From NCBI GenBank assembly GCA_022826885.1, contig JAJDUB010000042.1:1-59093 (forward strand): a stretch of DNA of 59,093 nt. The letters run 5' to 3'. Each line of letters opens with the position of its first letter. The stretch's first letter is position 1. This DNA comes from Gammaproteobacteria bacterium. GTDB lineage: Bacteria; Pseudomonadota; Gammaproteobacteria; Eutrophobiales; Eutrophobiaceae. Positions 24,905 through 32,626 of this stretch are shown piece after piece. The notes beneath the pieces are model-generated. The model did no database searches, was not told the DNA's origin, and worked only from the letters and a program-made list of their open reading frames with translations. Both the position numbers and the translations under genes were made by a program.

Positions 24905-24938
24905 CATCTGCGCTAATCTGCGCTTGTGCTGCGGATAA
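24905..24938. repeat. Repeat family R4 (CATCTGCG...GCGGAT), diverged copy
   Basis: CATCTGCGCTAATCTGCG followed by a diverged CTGCGGAT; relative of the copies at 26961, 32535, 41396 and 41556. It abuts the start of the DUF6513 gene. Confidence 0.55.
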
Positions 24939-24944
24939 TTAACC

Positions 24945-26396
24945 ATGACCGAACGCATCCTCTTCCTGACCGGCAAGCTCGCTGAAAAACGCCTGCAGCG
25001 CGTCCTGGACGCCATGCAGCCGCTGGAGTTCGATTACGAGATAAGGAACATCGGCGTGAGCGTCGCCGCCCTGATGACCGCACAGATGATCGGCCGCCGC
25101 CTCCGTGACCTGGAGGGGGTGGACCGCATCGTTGTGCCGGGGCTGTGCCAGGGCGACCTGGACGCCCTGGGCGAGACCCTGGGCGTACCGGTGCAGCGGG
25201 GCACCGTGGACGTCAAGGACCTGCCCGTTTTTTTCGGGCGTGAAGCACAGGCGGTCAGCCTGGATGATTACAGTATGGGCATTTTTGCCGAGATAGTGGA
25301 GGCCCCGCAGATCAGCGTGGACGAGATCCTGGCCAGGGCCGCAAGATACAAAAGGGACGGCGCCGACGTGATCGACGTCGGTTGCCTGCCGGATACGCCT
25401 TTCCCACACCTGGAAGAGGCCGTGCAGGCATTGCGCGCTGAAGGTTACACGGTCAGCGTTGATTCCCTGGACAACGAGGAACTGCTGCGCGGCGCAAACG
25501 CGGGCGCCGATTACCTGCTGAGCCTGCATGAGGGCAACGCCTGGATCGCCGATGAGACGGCGGCAATTCCCGTCCTGATCCCAGAACAGCATACCGATAT
25601 GCCTTCCCTGTACCGGTTGATGGACAAATTCATGGAGCAGGATAAACCGTTCATTGCCGACAGCATCCTGGACCCGGTCCATTTCGGGTTTACCGCATCC
25701 ATCCTCCGCTACCATGCCTTGCGGGAGCGCTACCCCGGCATCGAGATCATGATGGGGACCGGCAACCTCACCGAGTTGACCGAGGCGGATACCGGCGGCA
25801 TCAACGCCATGCTGTGCGGCATCATATCGGAACTGGACATCAACCACGTGCTGGCGACCGAAGTCAGCCCCCATGCCTGTTCCGTGGTGCGCGAACTGGA
25901 CCTGGCCAGGCGCATCATGTACGCGGCAAAACAGGATGAAGGGCTTCCCAAGGGCATCGACGGCGGCCTGCTGACCGGCCATGAGCGCAAGCCGTTCCCC
26001 TATGACCTGGACGAGATCAGGGAACTGGCCGAACAGATCACCGACCCCAGTTACCGGGTGGAAGTAACGCCGGAAGGCATCCACGTGTTCAACCGGGACG
26101 GCCTGGTGACTGGGCAGGACCCGTACCAGTTGTTCCCCGCGCTGAAACTGCTGGAGGATGATGCGCCCCATGCCTTCTACATGGGCGTCGAACTGGCGAA
26201 GGCAGAGGCCGCCCTGAAACTTGGCAAGCGTTACGTGCAGGACGAGGGCCTGGACTGGGGAGTGGCGGTCGTCCCCGACGCGGATGAAGAAAGGGAGCAG
26301 CGCATGCAGTCCGCGCACGACATGAAAGGCCGGCCCGCCGATGAATACAAACCCGCCGGCGCGACTTTGCAGGCGAAGAAGCGTAAATCCCCATGA
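24945..26396 (+). CDS. DUF6513 / dihydropteroate synthase-like protein (methanopterin-type C1 cofactor synthesis)
   Basis: 483 residues. The N-terminal DUF6513 part (MTERILFLTGKLAEKRLQRV, FDYEIRNIGVSVAALMT, VVPGLCQGDL) is followed by a DHPS-like TIM barrel from about residue 120 (GADVIDVGCLPDT, YTVSVDSLD, IADSILDPVHFG, IEIMMGTGNLTELTEADTGG). This family occurs in methanogens and in bacteria that use tetrahydromethanopterin for formaldehyde oxidation, where it is thought to act in H4MPT synthesis. It overlaps the DUF447 gene by 4 nt and mfnB follows, so the three form a C1-cofactor operon. It is not a second FolP: the classical substrate motifs are absent. Confidence 0.88.
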   Translation: MTERILFLTGKLAEKRLQRVLDAMQPLEFDYEIRNIGVSVAALMTAQMIGRRLRDLEGVDRIVVPGLCQGDLDALGETLGVPVQRGTVDVKDLPVFFGREAQAVSLDDYSMGIFAEIVEAPQISVDEILARAARYKRDGADVIDVGCLPDTPFPHLEEAVQALRAEGYTVSVDSLDNEELLRGANAGADYLLSLHEGNAWIADETAAIPVLIPEQHTDMPSLYRLMDKFMEQDKPFIADSILDPVHFGFTASILRYHALRERYPGIEIMMGTGNLTELTEADTGGINAMLCGIISELDINHVLATEVSPHACSVVRELDLARRIMYAAKQDEGLPKGIDGGLLTGHERKPFPYDLDEIRELAEQITDPSYRVEVTPEGIHVFNRDGLVTGQDPYQLFPALKLLEDDAPHAFYMGVELAKAEAALKLGKRYVQDEGLDWGVAVVPDADEEREQRMQSAHDMKGRPADEYKPAGATLQAKKRKSP

Positions 26397-26944
26397 TTTA
26401 CGAAACGGTCATCACCACCATGAACCCGGACGGGACCGTGCATATCGCGCCCATGGGTATCCGCCATGAAAATGAAAAATACCTGATCGCGCCGTTCAAG
26501 CCGTCACGGACCCTGGATAACCTGTTACACCCCGGTGTGGCGGTGATTAACGCTACGGCGGATGTCATGGTCATTGCCGGCTGCCTGACCGGCCGTCATG
26601 ACTGGCCGCTGGTGCCTGCGACTCATATCGCCTGCAAACGCCTCGCCGGCGCCCTTTCCCACGTAGAAGTACGGGTAGAGAGCAGCAAGGATGATGAACT
26701 GCGCCCGCTGTTTACCTGCCGGCGGGTACATGCCGCTAACCACAGGCCGTTCAGGGGTTTCAACCGCGCCCAGGCGGCAGTGGTCGAAGCGGCAATACTG
26801 GTGAGCCGCCTGCACCTGTTGCCGGAGCAGAAAATCCGCTCGGAACTGGAATACCTGAGCATTGCCATCGGCAAGACCGCGGGGGAAAACGAGCGTACAG
26901 CGTGGCAATGGCTGATGGAAAAGGTAGAGAATTATTATGCCTGA
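26393..26944 (+). CDS. DUF447 family protein (C1-cofactor gene set)
   Basis: A 183-residue flavin-reductase-like split-barrel protein: YETVITTMNPDGTVHIAPMGI, YLIAPFKPSRTLDNLL, then ITHIACKRLAGALSHVEV-like strands and FKGFNRAQAAVVEAAILVSRL-type helix. DUF447 genes are shared by methanogens and H4MPT-using methylotrophs and are essential or co-located in H4MPT clusters of the latter; the chemistry is not established. ATG overlaps the previous stop (ATGA), a sign of translational coupling. Confidence 0.85.
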   Translation: MIYETVITTMNPDGTVHIAPMGIRHENEKYLIAPFKPSRTLDNLLHPGVAVINATADVMVIAGCLTGRHDWPLVPATHIACKRLAGALSHVEVRVESSKDDELRPLFTCRRVHAANHRPFRGFNRAQAAVVEAAILVSRLHLLPEQKIRSELEYLSIAIGKTAGENERTAWQWLMEKVENYYA

Positions 26945-26960
26945 GGCCGGCCACAGAGTT

Positions 26961-26990
26961 ATCCGCAGATGACGCAGATTAACGCAGATT
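26961..26990. repeat. Repeat family R4
   Basis: ATCCGCAGATGACGCAGATT plus AACGCAGATT: 30 nt identical to 41396-41425. It lies between the DUF447 and mfnB genes. Confidence 0.75.
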
Positions 26991-27016
26991 ATTTATGGTA
27001 AAGAGAAGGTAGATTC

Positions 27017-27766
27017 ATGACGGGATTCCTTGCCAGCGTCTCATCGGTGGAAGAGGCGCAACTGGTCCGTTCCCTGGGCGCGGACGTGATAGATTTGAAA
27101 GACCCGGCCAGGGGCGCGCTGGGCGCGCTGGATGAAGACAGCGTACGCGCCATCGCGTCGCTGCCGGACAAAAATACCATGCTCAGCGCCACTGTGGGCG
27201 ACCTCCCGGCCTATGCCGCGGAACTGGAGAGCGCCGTCACCGGCATGCACGCCTGCGGCGTCGATATCGTCAAGGTCGGCGTGTTTGACAGGACCATATC
27301 GCCGTTCATGCTGTCCGTCCTGGACCGGCTCGCGGGCAGGGGCATCTCCATTGTCCTGGTCTTTTTTGCCGAACTGTATCCACCTGATATCGATTTTCAG
27401 CGGCTCCGGCGCGGCGGCATCACGGGAGTGATGCTGGATACCTGCGAGAAGGCAAACGGGAGCCTGCGGGACAAGCTCGACGACGGCACACTGTCAGAGT
27501 TCGTCCGCAAGGCCGGACTGGCAGGGTTGGTTACCGGTCTGGCGGGTTCATTGACCAGGGAGGACATCCCACCTTTGCTGGAAATCAACCCGGATTACCT
27601 GGGATTCCGCGGCGCCTTGTGCAAACAACGTCAGCGCACTTCAGAGATGGACGGCGCGAAAGTTGCCGAAATCAGGAAGCTGATTCCGAAAGGTTCTCTT
27701 TTCACAAGTTGGGAGGCAGTCTGGGATAGTCGGTTCAGGAATATCATCCGCAGGGATAGCGGATGA
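27017..27766 (+). CDS. mfnB: (5-formylfuran-3-yl)methyl phosphate synthase
   Basis: A 249-residue TIM-barrel of the DUF556/MfnB family that condenses two triose phosphates to the furan precursor of methanofuran. The catalytic Asp and Lys of the DLKDP motif are Asp26 and Lys28. ATVGD, GVDIVKVGVFD, GVMLDTCEK and DYLGFRGALC follow family spacing. In bacteria it marks the formylmethanofuran/H4MPT route from formaldehyde to formate. It is third in the operon with the DUF6513 and DUF447 genes. Its 3' end (27715-27740) forms one arm of a large inverted repeat that extends past the stop. Confidence 0.92.
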   Translation: MTGFLASVSSVEEAQLVRSLGADVIDLKDPARGALGALDEDSVRAIASLPDKNTMLSATVGDLPAYAAELESAVTGMHACGVDIVKVGVFDRTISPFMLSVLDRLAGRGISIVLVFFAELYPPDIDFQRLRRGGITGVMLDTCEKANGSLRDKLDDGTLSEFVRKAGLAGLVTGLAGSLTREDIPPLLEINPDYLGFRGALCKQRQRTSEMDGAKVAEIRKLIPKGSLFTSWEAVWDSRFRNIIRRDSG

Positions 27767-27822
27767 CGAAGCGTACAGGGATGTATTCACAGCGTGTCCT
27801 GAACCGACTATCCCAGACTGCC
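27715..27822. repeat. Long hairpin element R5 (26-bp arms) spanning the mfnB 3' end
   Basis: Perfect 26-bp arms at 27715-27740 and 27797-27822 enclose an inner hairpin (CATCCGC/GCGGATG around AGGGATA) and the module GCGTACAGGGATGTATTCAC-AGCGTG. The left arm is mfnB coding sequence and the stop lies in the loop. A second element with the same module but different arms is at 49835-49939. Confidence 0.85.
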
Positions 27823-27895
27823 TTTGGCACCATATATCAAATGGTAATTTGCTACAATATCTGTCTGAATAAATGATTCGCAACGGGGAATAACC

Positions 27896-28285
27896 ATGGC
27901 AAAGTGGCGCAAAGAAACGAAAGATGCCACCTACGAGGTGGACGAGATTGAACAGCGGCTCAAGGACGAACTGCCGAACTGGTATTACGAGGACGGCTGG
28001 ATCCGGCGTCGGTACAAGACCAGCGGCTGGAAAGGCACGCTGATGGTGATCAACACGGTCGGCCACCTGGCCGAAGCGGGCTGGCACCACCCCGACCTGA
28101 CCGCCAGCTACGCCTTCGTCATCGTCAAACTGATGAACCACGCGGCTAAAGGGGTGACCGACAAGGACTTCGAACTGGCGAAGAAGATCGAGGAAGTGGT
28201 CATGTGGCAACCGGGCGTGGACGAGGACAGCGCCCTGGACGGCACGCCGGACGACCAGCGCTTCAAGTACATCAAGTATGGCTGA
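27896..28285 (+). CDS. Pterin-4a-carbinolamine dehydratase-like protein
   Basis: A 129-residue protein of the PCD/DCoH fold: GWIRRRYKTSGWKGTLMVIN, the catalytic HHPD pair (GWHHPDLTASY) and the third His in LMNHAAKGVTDKDFELA. All three active-site histidines are present, unlike carboxysomal acRAF-type relatives as I recall them. A C-terminal extension (WQPGVDEDSALDGTPDDQRF) is unusual for plain PCD. Placement between mfnB and a CbbQ/CbbO pair allows two readings: a pterin-cofactor enzyme for H4MPT, or a RuBisCO assembly factor working with CbbQO. The sequence alone does not decide. Confidence 0.8.
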   Translation: MAKWRKETKDATYEVDEIEQRLKDELPNWYYEDGWIRRRYKTSGWKGTLMVINTVGHLAEAGWHHPDLTASYAFVIVKLMNHAAKGVTDKDFELAKKIEEVVMWQPGVDEDSALDGTPDDQRFKYIKYG

Positions 28286-28324
28286 CACGCGTACCCCGCA
28301 GTTCCCATCAGGTGGTGCGGGCCA

Positions 28325-29137
28325 GTGAGCGCCAACCCCGTCAGGTTTGAAGAATATGCCATCCGGCAGGAGCCTTATTATGAGCCCGCCGGCAACGAGA
28401 CAGGCATATTTGAGGCAGCCGCTGATAACGGACTGCCTGTTCTGCTGAAGGGCCCCACCGGTTGCGGCAAAACCCGGTTCATGGAGTACATGAGCTGGCG
28501 CCTGGACCGGCCCGTGATCACGGTATCCTGCCATGACGATTTATCCGCTTCCGACCTGGTTGGGCGCTACCTGATCAAGGGTGGGGAGACTGTCTGGGTT
28601 GACGGCCCGCTGACGCGGGCGGTGCGTAGCGGCGCAATCTGTTACCTGGATGAGATCGTCGAGGCCAGGAAGGACACGACGGTAGTCATTCACTCCCTGT
28701 GTGACGACCGGCGTCTCCTGCCCATAGAAAAGCTGGGCGAATTGCTGGAAGCGCCGCCGGAATTCTGTTTGACCGTTTCCTACAACCCCGGTTACCAGAG
28801 CGTTCTCAAGGACCTGAAACAGAGCACGCGGCAACGCTTTGTCGCGCTGGATTTTTCCTACCCCCAGCCAGACCGGGAAGTGGAGATCCTGGTGAAGGAA
28901 ACAGGAGTCAGCGCGGAGATGGCCACGATGCTGGTCAGGTTTGCCGGCATGACCAGGAACCTTAAGGACAACGGGCTGGTCGAAGGCGCCAGCACCAGGT
29001 TGATTGTGAACGCGGCCAAATTGATCCGGCATGGCATTGCTCCCCGGCAAGCCTGTGAGACCGCGGTGAACCAGGCCCTCACCGACGACGAAGAAATACT
29101 GAAAACGGTCAGGGAACTTTGCGCCTCCGTGTTGTAA
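28325..29137 (+). CDS. cbbQ: MoxR-type AAA+ ATPase, CbbQ/NirQ/NorQ family
   Basis: 270 residues. Walker A is GPTGCGKTRFMEY, Walker B is AICYLDEIVEA, sensor 1 lies at TVSYNPGYQ and the arginine finger region at STRQRFVALDF. A C-terminal CbbQ_C domain (MLVRFAGMTRNLKDNGLVEG) completes it. CbbQ forms hexamers that, with a CbbO adaptor, remodel RuBisCO; NorQ does the same for nitric-oxide reductase. The target is not encoded here. The symbol reflects family, not a proven target. It is 3 bp from the CbbO-like gene and follows the PCD-like gene. Confidence 0.85.
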   Translation: MSANPVRFEEYAIRQEPYYEPAGNETGIFEAAADNGLPVLLKGPTGCGKTRFMEYMSWRLDRPVITVSCHDDLSASDLVGRYLIKGGETVWVDGPLTRAVRSGAICYLDEIVEARKDTTVVIHSLCDDRRLLPIEKLGELLEAPPEFCLTVSYNPGYQSVLKDLKQSTRQRFVALDFSYPQPDREVEILVKETGVSAEMATMLVRFAGMTRNLKDNGLVEGASTRLIVNAAKLIRHGIAPRQACETAVNQALTDDEEILKTVRELCASVL

Positions 29138-29140
29138 TCC

Positions 29141-31183
29141 GTGCCTGAACTTGACCCCGCGGCGCGGCGCCACATAGATCACTGGTTACAGATTCTGCAG
29201 CGGGATCACACCGACCTGCAGGCGCATTTTTCAGGCCGGCTCGACCAGGCCTTAACTCTCCTGGAAATAGAAGGCGTTGATGCCTGGATGACCGCGATCC
29301 TGGACCGCTATGACAAACGCGGACTGGGCGCTGCTATCGAGGTCATAGCAAACCTGGATGCATTCGCCGAAGATTACCGCGCCCGGCAATCCGGAGCGGA
29401 CCTGGAAGAACTCGAACCATTCCTGGAGAAGTATTTAACCGGTCTGGGCGGCCGGCCCCTGCGGGTCACGAGCGGAAAGCGCATATTTACCGATACGGAG
29501 TCGATTTACCTGCCGGCTTTTTTGAATGTCTTCGATACACGCGCCGATAATGAAACCCTGTACAAGCTTACCGCCGTGTATCACTGGGCGCAGAACCGCT
29601 ACGGCGGCTGGCGTCTGGACGCGCTGGAACGCCTGTTGCAGTTGCCTGATTTGCCCCGCGCCCTGCCTGTTTTTGCGACCCTGGAGAGCCTGCGCCTGGA
29701 GGCGCGCCTGGCCCTGGATTTTCCGGGGCTGTGCCGGGATCTGCGGCGCCTTGATAACCTGGACGAAGACAACAGGGCGCGTTACCTGGCCTGGTCTGAT
29801 GATAACCGCCTGTTGCTGCAGGCCGGCGCCGGTCCCATGGACAGTATGGACAGGATAAGCGGCAACCTGGGGAAACCGCTCCCGGCGCGCAAAGGTTTCC
29901 ATGGCGAATACATCCCGGAAACGGTCCTGGAAAAGCTGCGGGAACGGGTGAAACAGGAGAAAGACAAATTACAGCAGTCGCTGGCGCGACTCGGCCGGGA
30001 ACAGCCGGGTCAGGTAATTGCGGATGCAAACGCTCCGGACAATACGCACTGGGCAGCATCGGGGGTGGACCCCGGTGTTGGCTTTAACAGCGTGAACCAG
30101 GGGCCCGGCGCCTTGACACTGCTTTTCGGGGAACAGGGACCTGTCGCCGATGACGAGGTAAAACAGTTGCTTGTGTCCATCGTCCAGGACCTGGGCCGGT
30201 TGCCTGAAGACTACCTGCAGGTCAGTGGCGGGTATTCCGGTTTTCCGTATAAGGATACGGAGTCCGGCGCGGGTGAGGTCGGCAAGGCCGCGGCGGCGGG
30301 CTACGATCTGCAAAACCCGGTGTATTACCCGGAATGGGATTACACCAGGCAACGCTACCGTAACGAATTCTGCGCCCTGACGGAAATCGATGTCGCGCCC
30401 GCCGATGATAATTTTTATGCCGCAACACTGGAAAAATACCGTTTTCATCTACAATCTGTGCGCCGTTCTTTCGAGACAATGGCCGAAGGTTATGAACAGC
30501 GCAAGCGCCAGACCTTCGGCGATGAGATCGATTTTGACGCCCTGGTGGAGGCCAGTGTCGACCGCCGGCAGGGCCTGGAGATGAGCGATAACCTCTACAG
30601 TTGTTTCCACAGGAGCCGCCGTGACGTAGCGGTGATGTTCATGGTGGACATGAGCGGTTCCACCCGGGGCTGGGTCAACCTTGTGGAAAGAGAGGCGCTG
30701 GTGTTGCTCTGCGAGGCCCTGGAGATGTTGTCCGACCCTTACGCCATTTACGGATTTTCCGGCAGGACACACAAGCGTTGTGAAATTTACCGGGTCAAAA
30801 AGTTTGAGGAGGCCTGCACCGCGCAGGTGCGGGCCCGGATCAGCGGCATCAAACCCAGGACTTATACACGCATGGGCGTGGCAATACGCCACCTGGGAAA
30901 ATACTTGCAGGCACTCAAGGCCAGGTCCAGGTTGCTGATTACCCTGTCAGACGGCAAACCCGAGGATTACGGCGGTTACCGGGGGCGTTACGGCCTGGAA
31001 GACACCCGCCAGGCCATCGCGGAAGTCCGCGCCGCCGGTATCTACCCTTTTTGCATTACCATCGACAACGAGGCGAGGGAGTACCTGCCTTACATGTACG
31101 GCAGCGCCAACTACACGGTGATCGACGATGTGCGCAAACTGCCGTATAAAGTGTCAGACATCTACCGTCTCTTGACCACATGA
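29141..31183 (+). CDS. CbbO/NorD-family von Willebrand A adaptor protein
   Basis: A 680-residue partner of the MoxR ATPase. A long helical N-terminal region is followed by a C-terminal VWA domain (about residues 490-680). The MIDAS motif is VDMSGST and a second metal-site acid lies in TLSDGKPEDYGG. CbbO-type adaptors bridge the AAA+ ring to the client enzyme through the MIDAS site. The start is GTG 29141, 3 bp after the cbbQ stop. Length is nearer NorD/CbbO than short VWA proteins. An R1 repeat follows. Confidence 0.82.
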   Translation: MPELDPAARRHIDHWLQILQRDHTDLQAHFSGRLDQALTLLEIEGVDAWMTAILDRYDKRGLGAAIEVIANLDAFAEDYRARQSGADLEELEPFLEKYLTGLGGRPLRVTSGKRIFTDTESIYLPAFLNVFDTRADNETLYKLTAVYHWAQNRYGGWRLDALERLLQLPDLPRALPVFATLESLRLEARLALDFPGLCRDLRRLDNLDEDNRARYLAWSDDNRLLLQAGAGPMDSMDRISGNLGKPLPARKGFHGEYIPETVLEKLRERVKQEKDKLQQSLARLGREQPGQVIADANAPDNTHWAASGVDPGVGFNSVNQGPGALTLLFGEQGPVADDEVKQLLVSIVQDLGRLPEDYLQVSGGYSGFPYKDTESGAGEVGKAAAAGYDLQNPVYYPEWDYTRQRYRNEFCALTEIDVAPADDNFYAATLEKYRFHLQSVRRSFETMAEGYEQRKRQTFGDEIDFDALVEASVDRRQGLEMSDNLYSCFHRSRRDVAVMFMVDMSGSTRGWVNLVEREALVLLCEALEMLSDPYAIYGFSGRTHKRCEIYRVKKFEEACTAQVRARISGIKPRTYTRMGVAIRHLGKYLQALKARSRLLITLSDGKPEDYGGYRGRYGLEDTRQAIAEVRAAGIYPFCITIDNEAREYLPYMYGSANYTVIDDVRKLPYKVSDIYRLLTT

Positions 31184-31212
31184 AATTAAGGGGCCACTTC
31201 TACCTAAATTAA

Positions 31213-31278
31213 GGGGTCAGAGTAAAATTATCGAGATCTGTACTCATTCCACGATATTAAAAATTTTACTCTGACCCC
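31213..31278. repeat. REP hairpin family R1, long-loop copy
   Basis: GGGGTCAGAGTAAAAT...ATTTTACTCTGACCCC with a longer inner region than other copies. It lies between convergent CbbO-like and moaC genes, where it could act as a two-way terminator-like structure. Confidence 0.8.
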
Positions 31279-31297
31279 ATATATCTCTCATATATCG

Positions 31298-31777
31298 TCA
31301 GGTCTCCTTTGCCCAGTCTCCCGATTTCCCCCCTGATTTCTCCAGCAGCCGCACCGTTTCAATGCTCATGCCCCGATCCACGGCCTTGCACATGTCGTAG
31401 ATCGTAAGCAACGTCACCTGCACCGCGTTCAGCGCCTCCATCTCAACCCCGGTCGGACCGATAGTCTCGACCTGCGCCCGGCAATACACCGCGCTCTCGC
31501 CGGGCCTGGGTTCAAGGCCGATATCGATATGGCTGATGGCTAGGGGATGGCACAGCGGGATGAGTTCCGCGGTTTTCTTGGCCGCCATGATGCCGGCGAC
31601 CCTGGCGATTCCCAGCACGTCGCCCTTCTTGTGCCCTCCCTCCATGATCAGGGCCAGCGTACTGTCCTGCATCCTGATGGTTCCTTCAGCCACGGCGGTA
31701 CGGTGAGTCGCGTCCTTGGCGCCCACGTCTACCATGTGCGCATCACCGGTTTCATTGAAATGGGTTAATTCCGACAT
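31298..31777 (-). CDS. moaC: Cyclic pyranopterin monophosphate synthase
   Basis: 159 residues with MoaC signatures: [53 protein letters not shown] and [13 protein letters not shown]. It converts the MoaA product to cyclic pyranopterin monophosphate in molybdopterin synthesis. It is divergent from moaD-moaE with a 74-bp intergenic region that should hold both promoters. Confidence 0.96.
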   Translation of the reverse strand: MSELTHFNETGDAHMVDVGAKDATHRTAVAEGTIRMQDSTLALIMEGGHKKGDVLGIARVAGIMAAKKTAELIPLCHPLAISHIDIGLEPRPGESAVYCRAQVETIGPTGVEMEALNAVQVTLLTIYDMCKAVDRGMSIETVRLLEKSGGKSGDWAKET

Positions 31778-31851
31778 AAATGGTTATCTCCGCTCACTTA
31801 TGCGTTTATAATACGATAAACATTGTCAGGTTGATACGTAGCGTAAATTCA

Positions 31852-32088
31852 ATGTCCATAATCAAAGTAAAGTTTTTTGCCCGCATCCGTGAGGAAATGG
31901 GGCGCGCCGAGGACCAGGTGGAATTCAAACCCGGCCTCAAGGTCTCGGACATCTGGAACCGGGCCAGCGGCGATGATGAAATGCCGGAAGCAATGCTGGT
32001 GGCCGTCAACATGGAACACGTCAAGGGCGATCCCGAGCTGAAGGAGGGTGATGAGGTCGCCTTCTTCCCCCCTGTAACCGGAGGTTAG
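31852..32088 (+). CDS. moaD: Molybdopterin synthase small subunit
   Basis: 78 residues, ubiquitin-like, with start IIKVKFFARIREEMG and tail FFPPVTGG whose terminal Gly carries the thiocarboxylate. It is paired with moaE 6 bp downstream. The start at ATG 31852 fits the family; the frame is open further upstream but without homology. A second MoaD-like protein is in the aldehyde oxidoreductase operon. Confidence 0.93.
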   Translation: MSIIKVKFFARIREEMGRAEDQVEFKPGLKVSDIWNRASGDDEMPEAMLVAVNMEHVKGDPELKEGDEVAFFPPVTGG

Positions 32089-32094
32089 ACTAAC

Positions 32095-32544
32095 GTGCGG
32101 GTGGAGTTAAGACCGGCGCCATTCGATGCGGTGGCAGAAGTAGGGGATTACCGAGCAGCTGGCGGCAGTCCCGGCAAATCCGGCGCAACCAGCATCTTCA
32201 TCGGCACGATGCGCGACTTCAACGAAGGTGAGGAAGTCGGCGCCATGACCCTGGAACATTATCCGGGCATGACGGAGAAGCACCTGAAAGAGATCTGCGA
32301 ACACGCGGCCGGGCAGTGGGCCGTGCACGATATCCTGCTTCTGCACCGCACCGGGGACATCGAGGTGGGCGAAGATATCGTGCTGGTCGCGACCTGGGCG
32401 GCACACCGGGGGGATGCCATCGACGCCACCCGTTTCATCATCGAAGACCTGAAACACAGGGCGCCGTTCTGGAAGAAGGAAACGGTGAGCGATGGCGAAC
32501 GCTGGGTTGACCGGAACACCTCGGGGTATTCAGCCGCGGATTAA
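32095..32544 (+). CDS. moaE: Molybdopterin synthase catalytic subunit
   Basis: 149 residues: GATSIFIGTMRDFNEGE (MoaE G-x-V-R segment), LEHYPGMTEKHLKEI, LLHRTGDIEVGEDIVLVA, AHRGDAIDATRFIIEDLK and the catalytic lysine region APFWKKE. Together with MoaD it makes molybdopterin. It starts at GTG 32095. The last residues (SAAD) and the TAA stop lie in a diverged R4 repeat (from 32535). Confidence 0.94.
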   Translation: MRVELRPAPFDAVAEVGDYRAAGGSPGKSGATSIFIGTMRDFNEGEEVGAMTLEHYPGMTEKHLKEICEHAAGQWAVHDILLLHRTGDIEVGEDIVLVATWAAHRGDAIDATRFIIEDLKHRAPFWKKETVSDGERWVDRNTSGYSAAD

Positions 32545-32597
32545 CGCAAAAAATTATCCGCATTTCATCTGCGCTAATCTGCGTCATCTGCGGATAA
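32535..32597. repeat. Repeat family R4, inverted pair at the moaE 3' end
   Basis: GCGGATTAACGCA...ATTATCCGCATTTCATCTGCG then CTAATCTGCGTCATCTGCGGAT. The first part supplies the moaE stop codon. Confidence 0.65.
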
Positions 32598-32626
32598 ATC
32601 GGTTTTAACACGCTGGAGCTTGTATT

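Larger units (their letters stand above)
24624..24944. promoter_or_regulatory. Divergent region between pqqC and the DUF6513 gene
   Basis: This 321-bp region has an AT-rich core (24,690-24,820) with a possible minus-strand promoter for pqqCDE (TATAAT at 24750-24745, weak -35). It also holds an R1 hairpin (24826-24868) and an R4 repeat (24905-24938) just before the DUF6513 start. No small ORF with the PqqA Glu-x3-Tyr pattern is present on either strand. Confidence 0.5.

Noticed and set aside
24624..24944. Possible pqqA upstream of pqqC
   Set aside because: Short frames on both strands were read; none has Glu and Tyr at PqqA spacing.
24939..26318. Antisense open frame (459 codons) opposite the DUF6513 gene
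   Set aside because: A shadow of a well-supported gene in the C1 cofactor operon.
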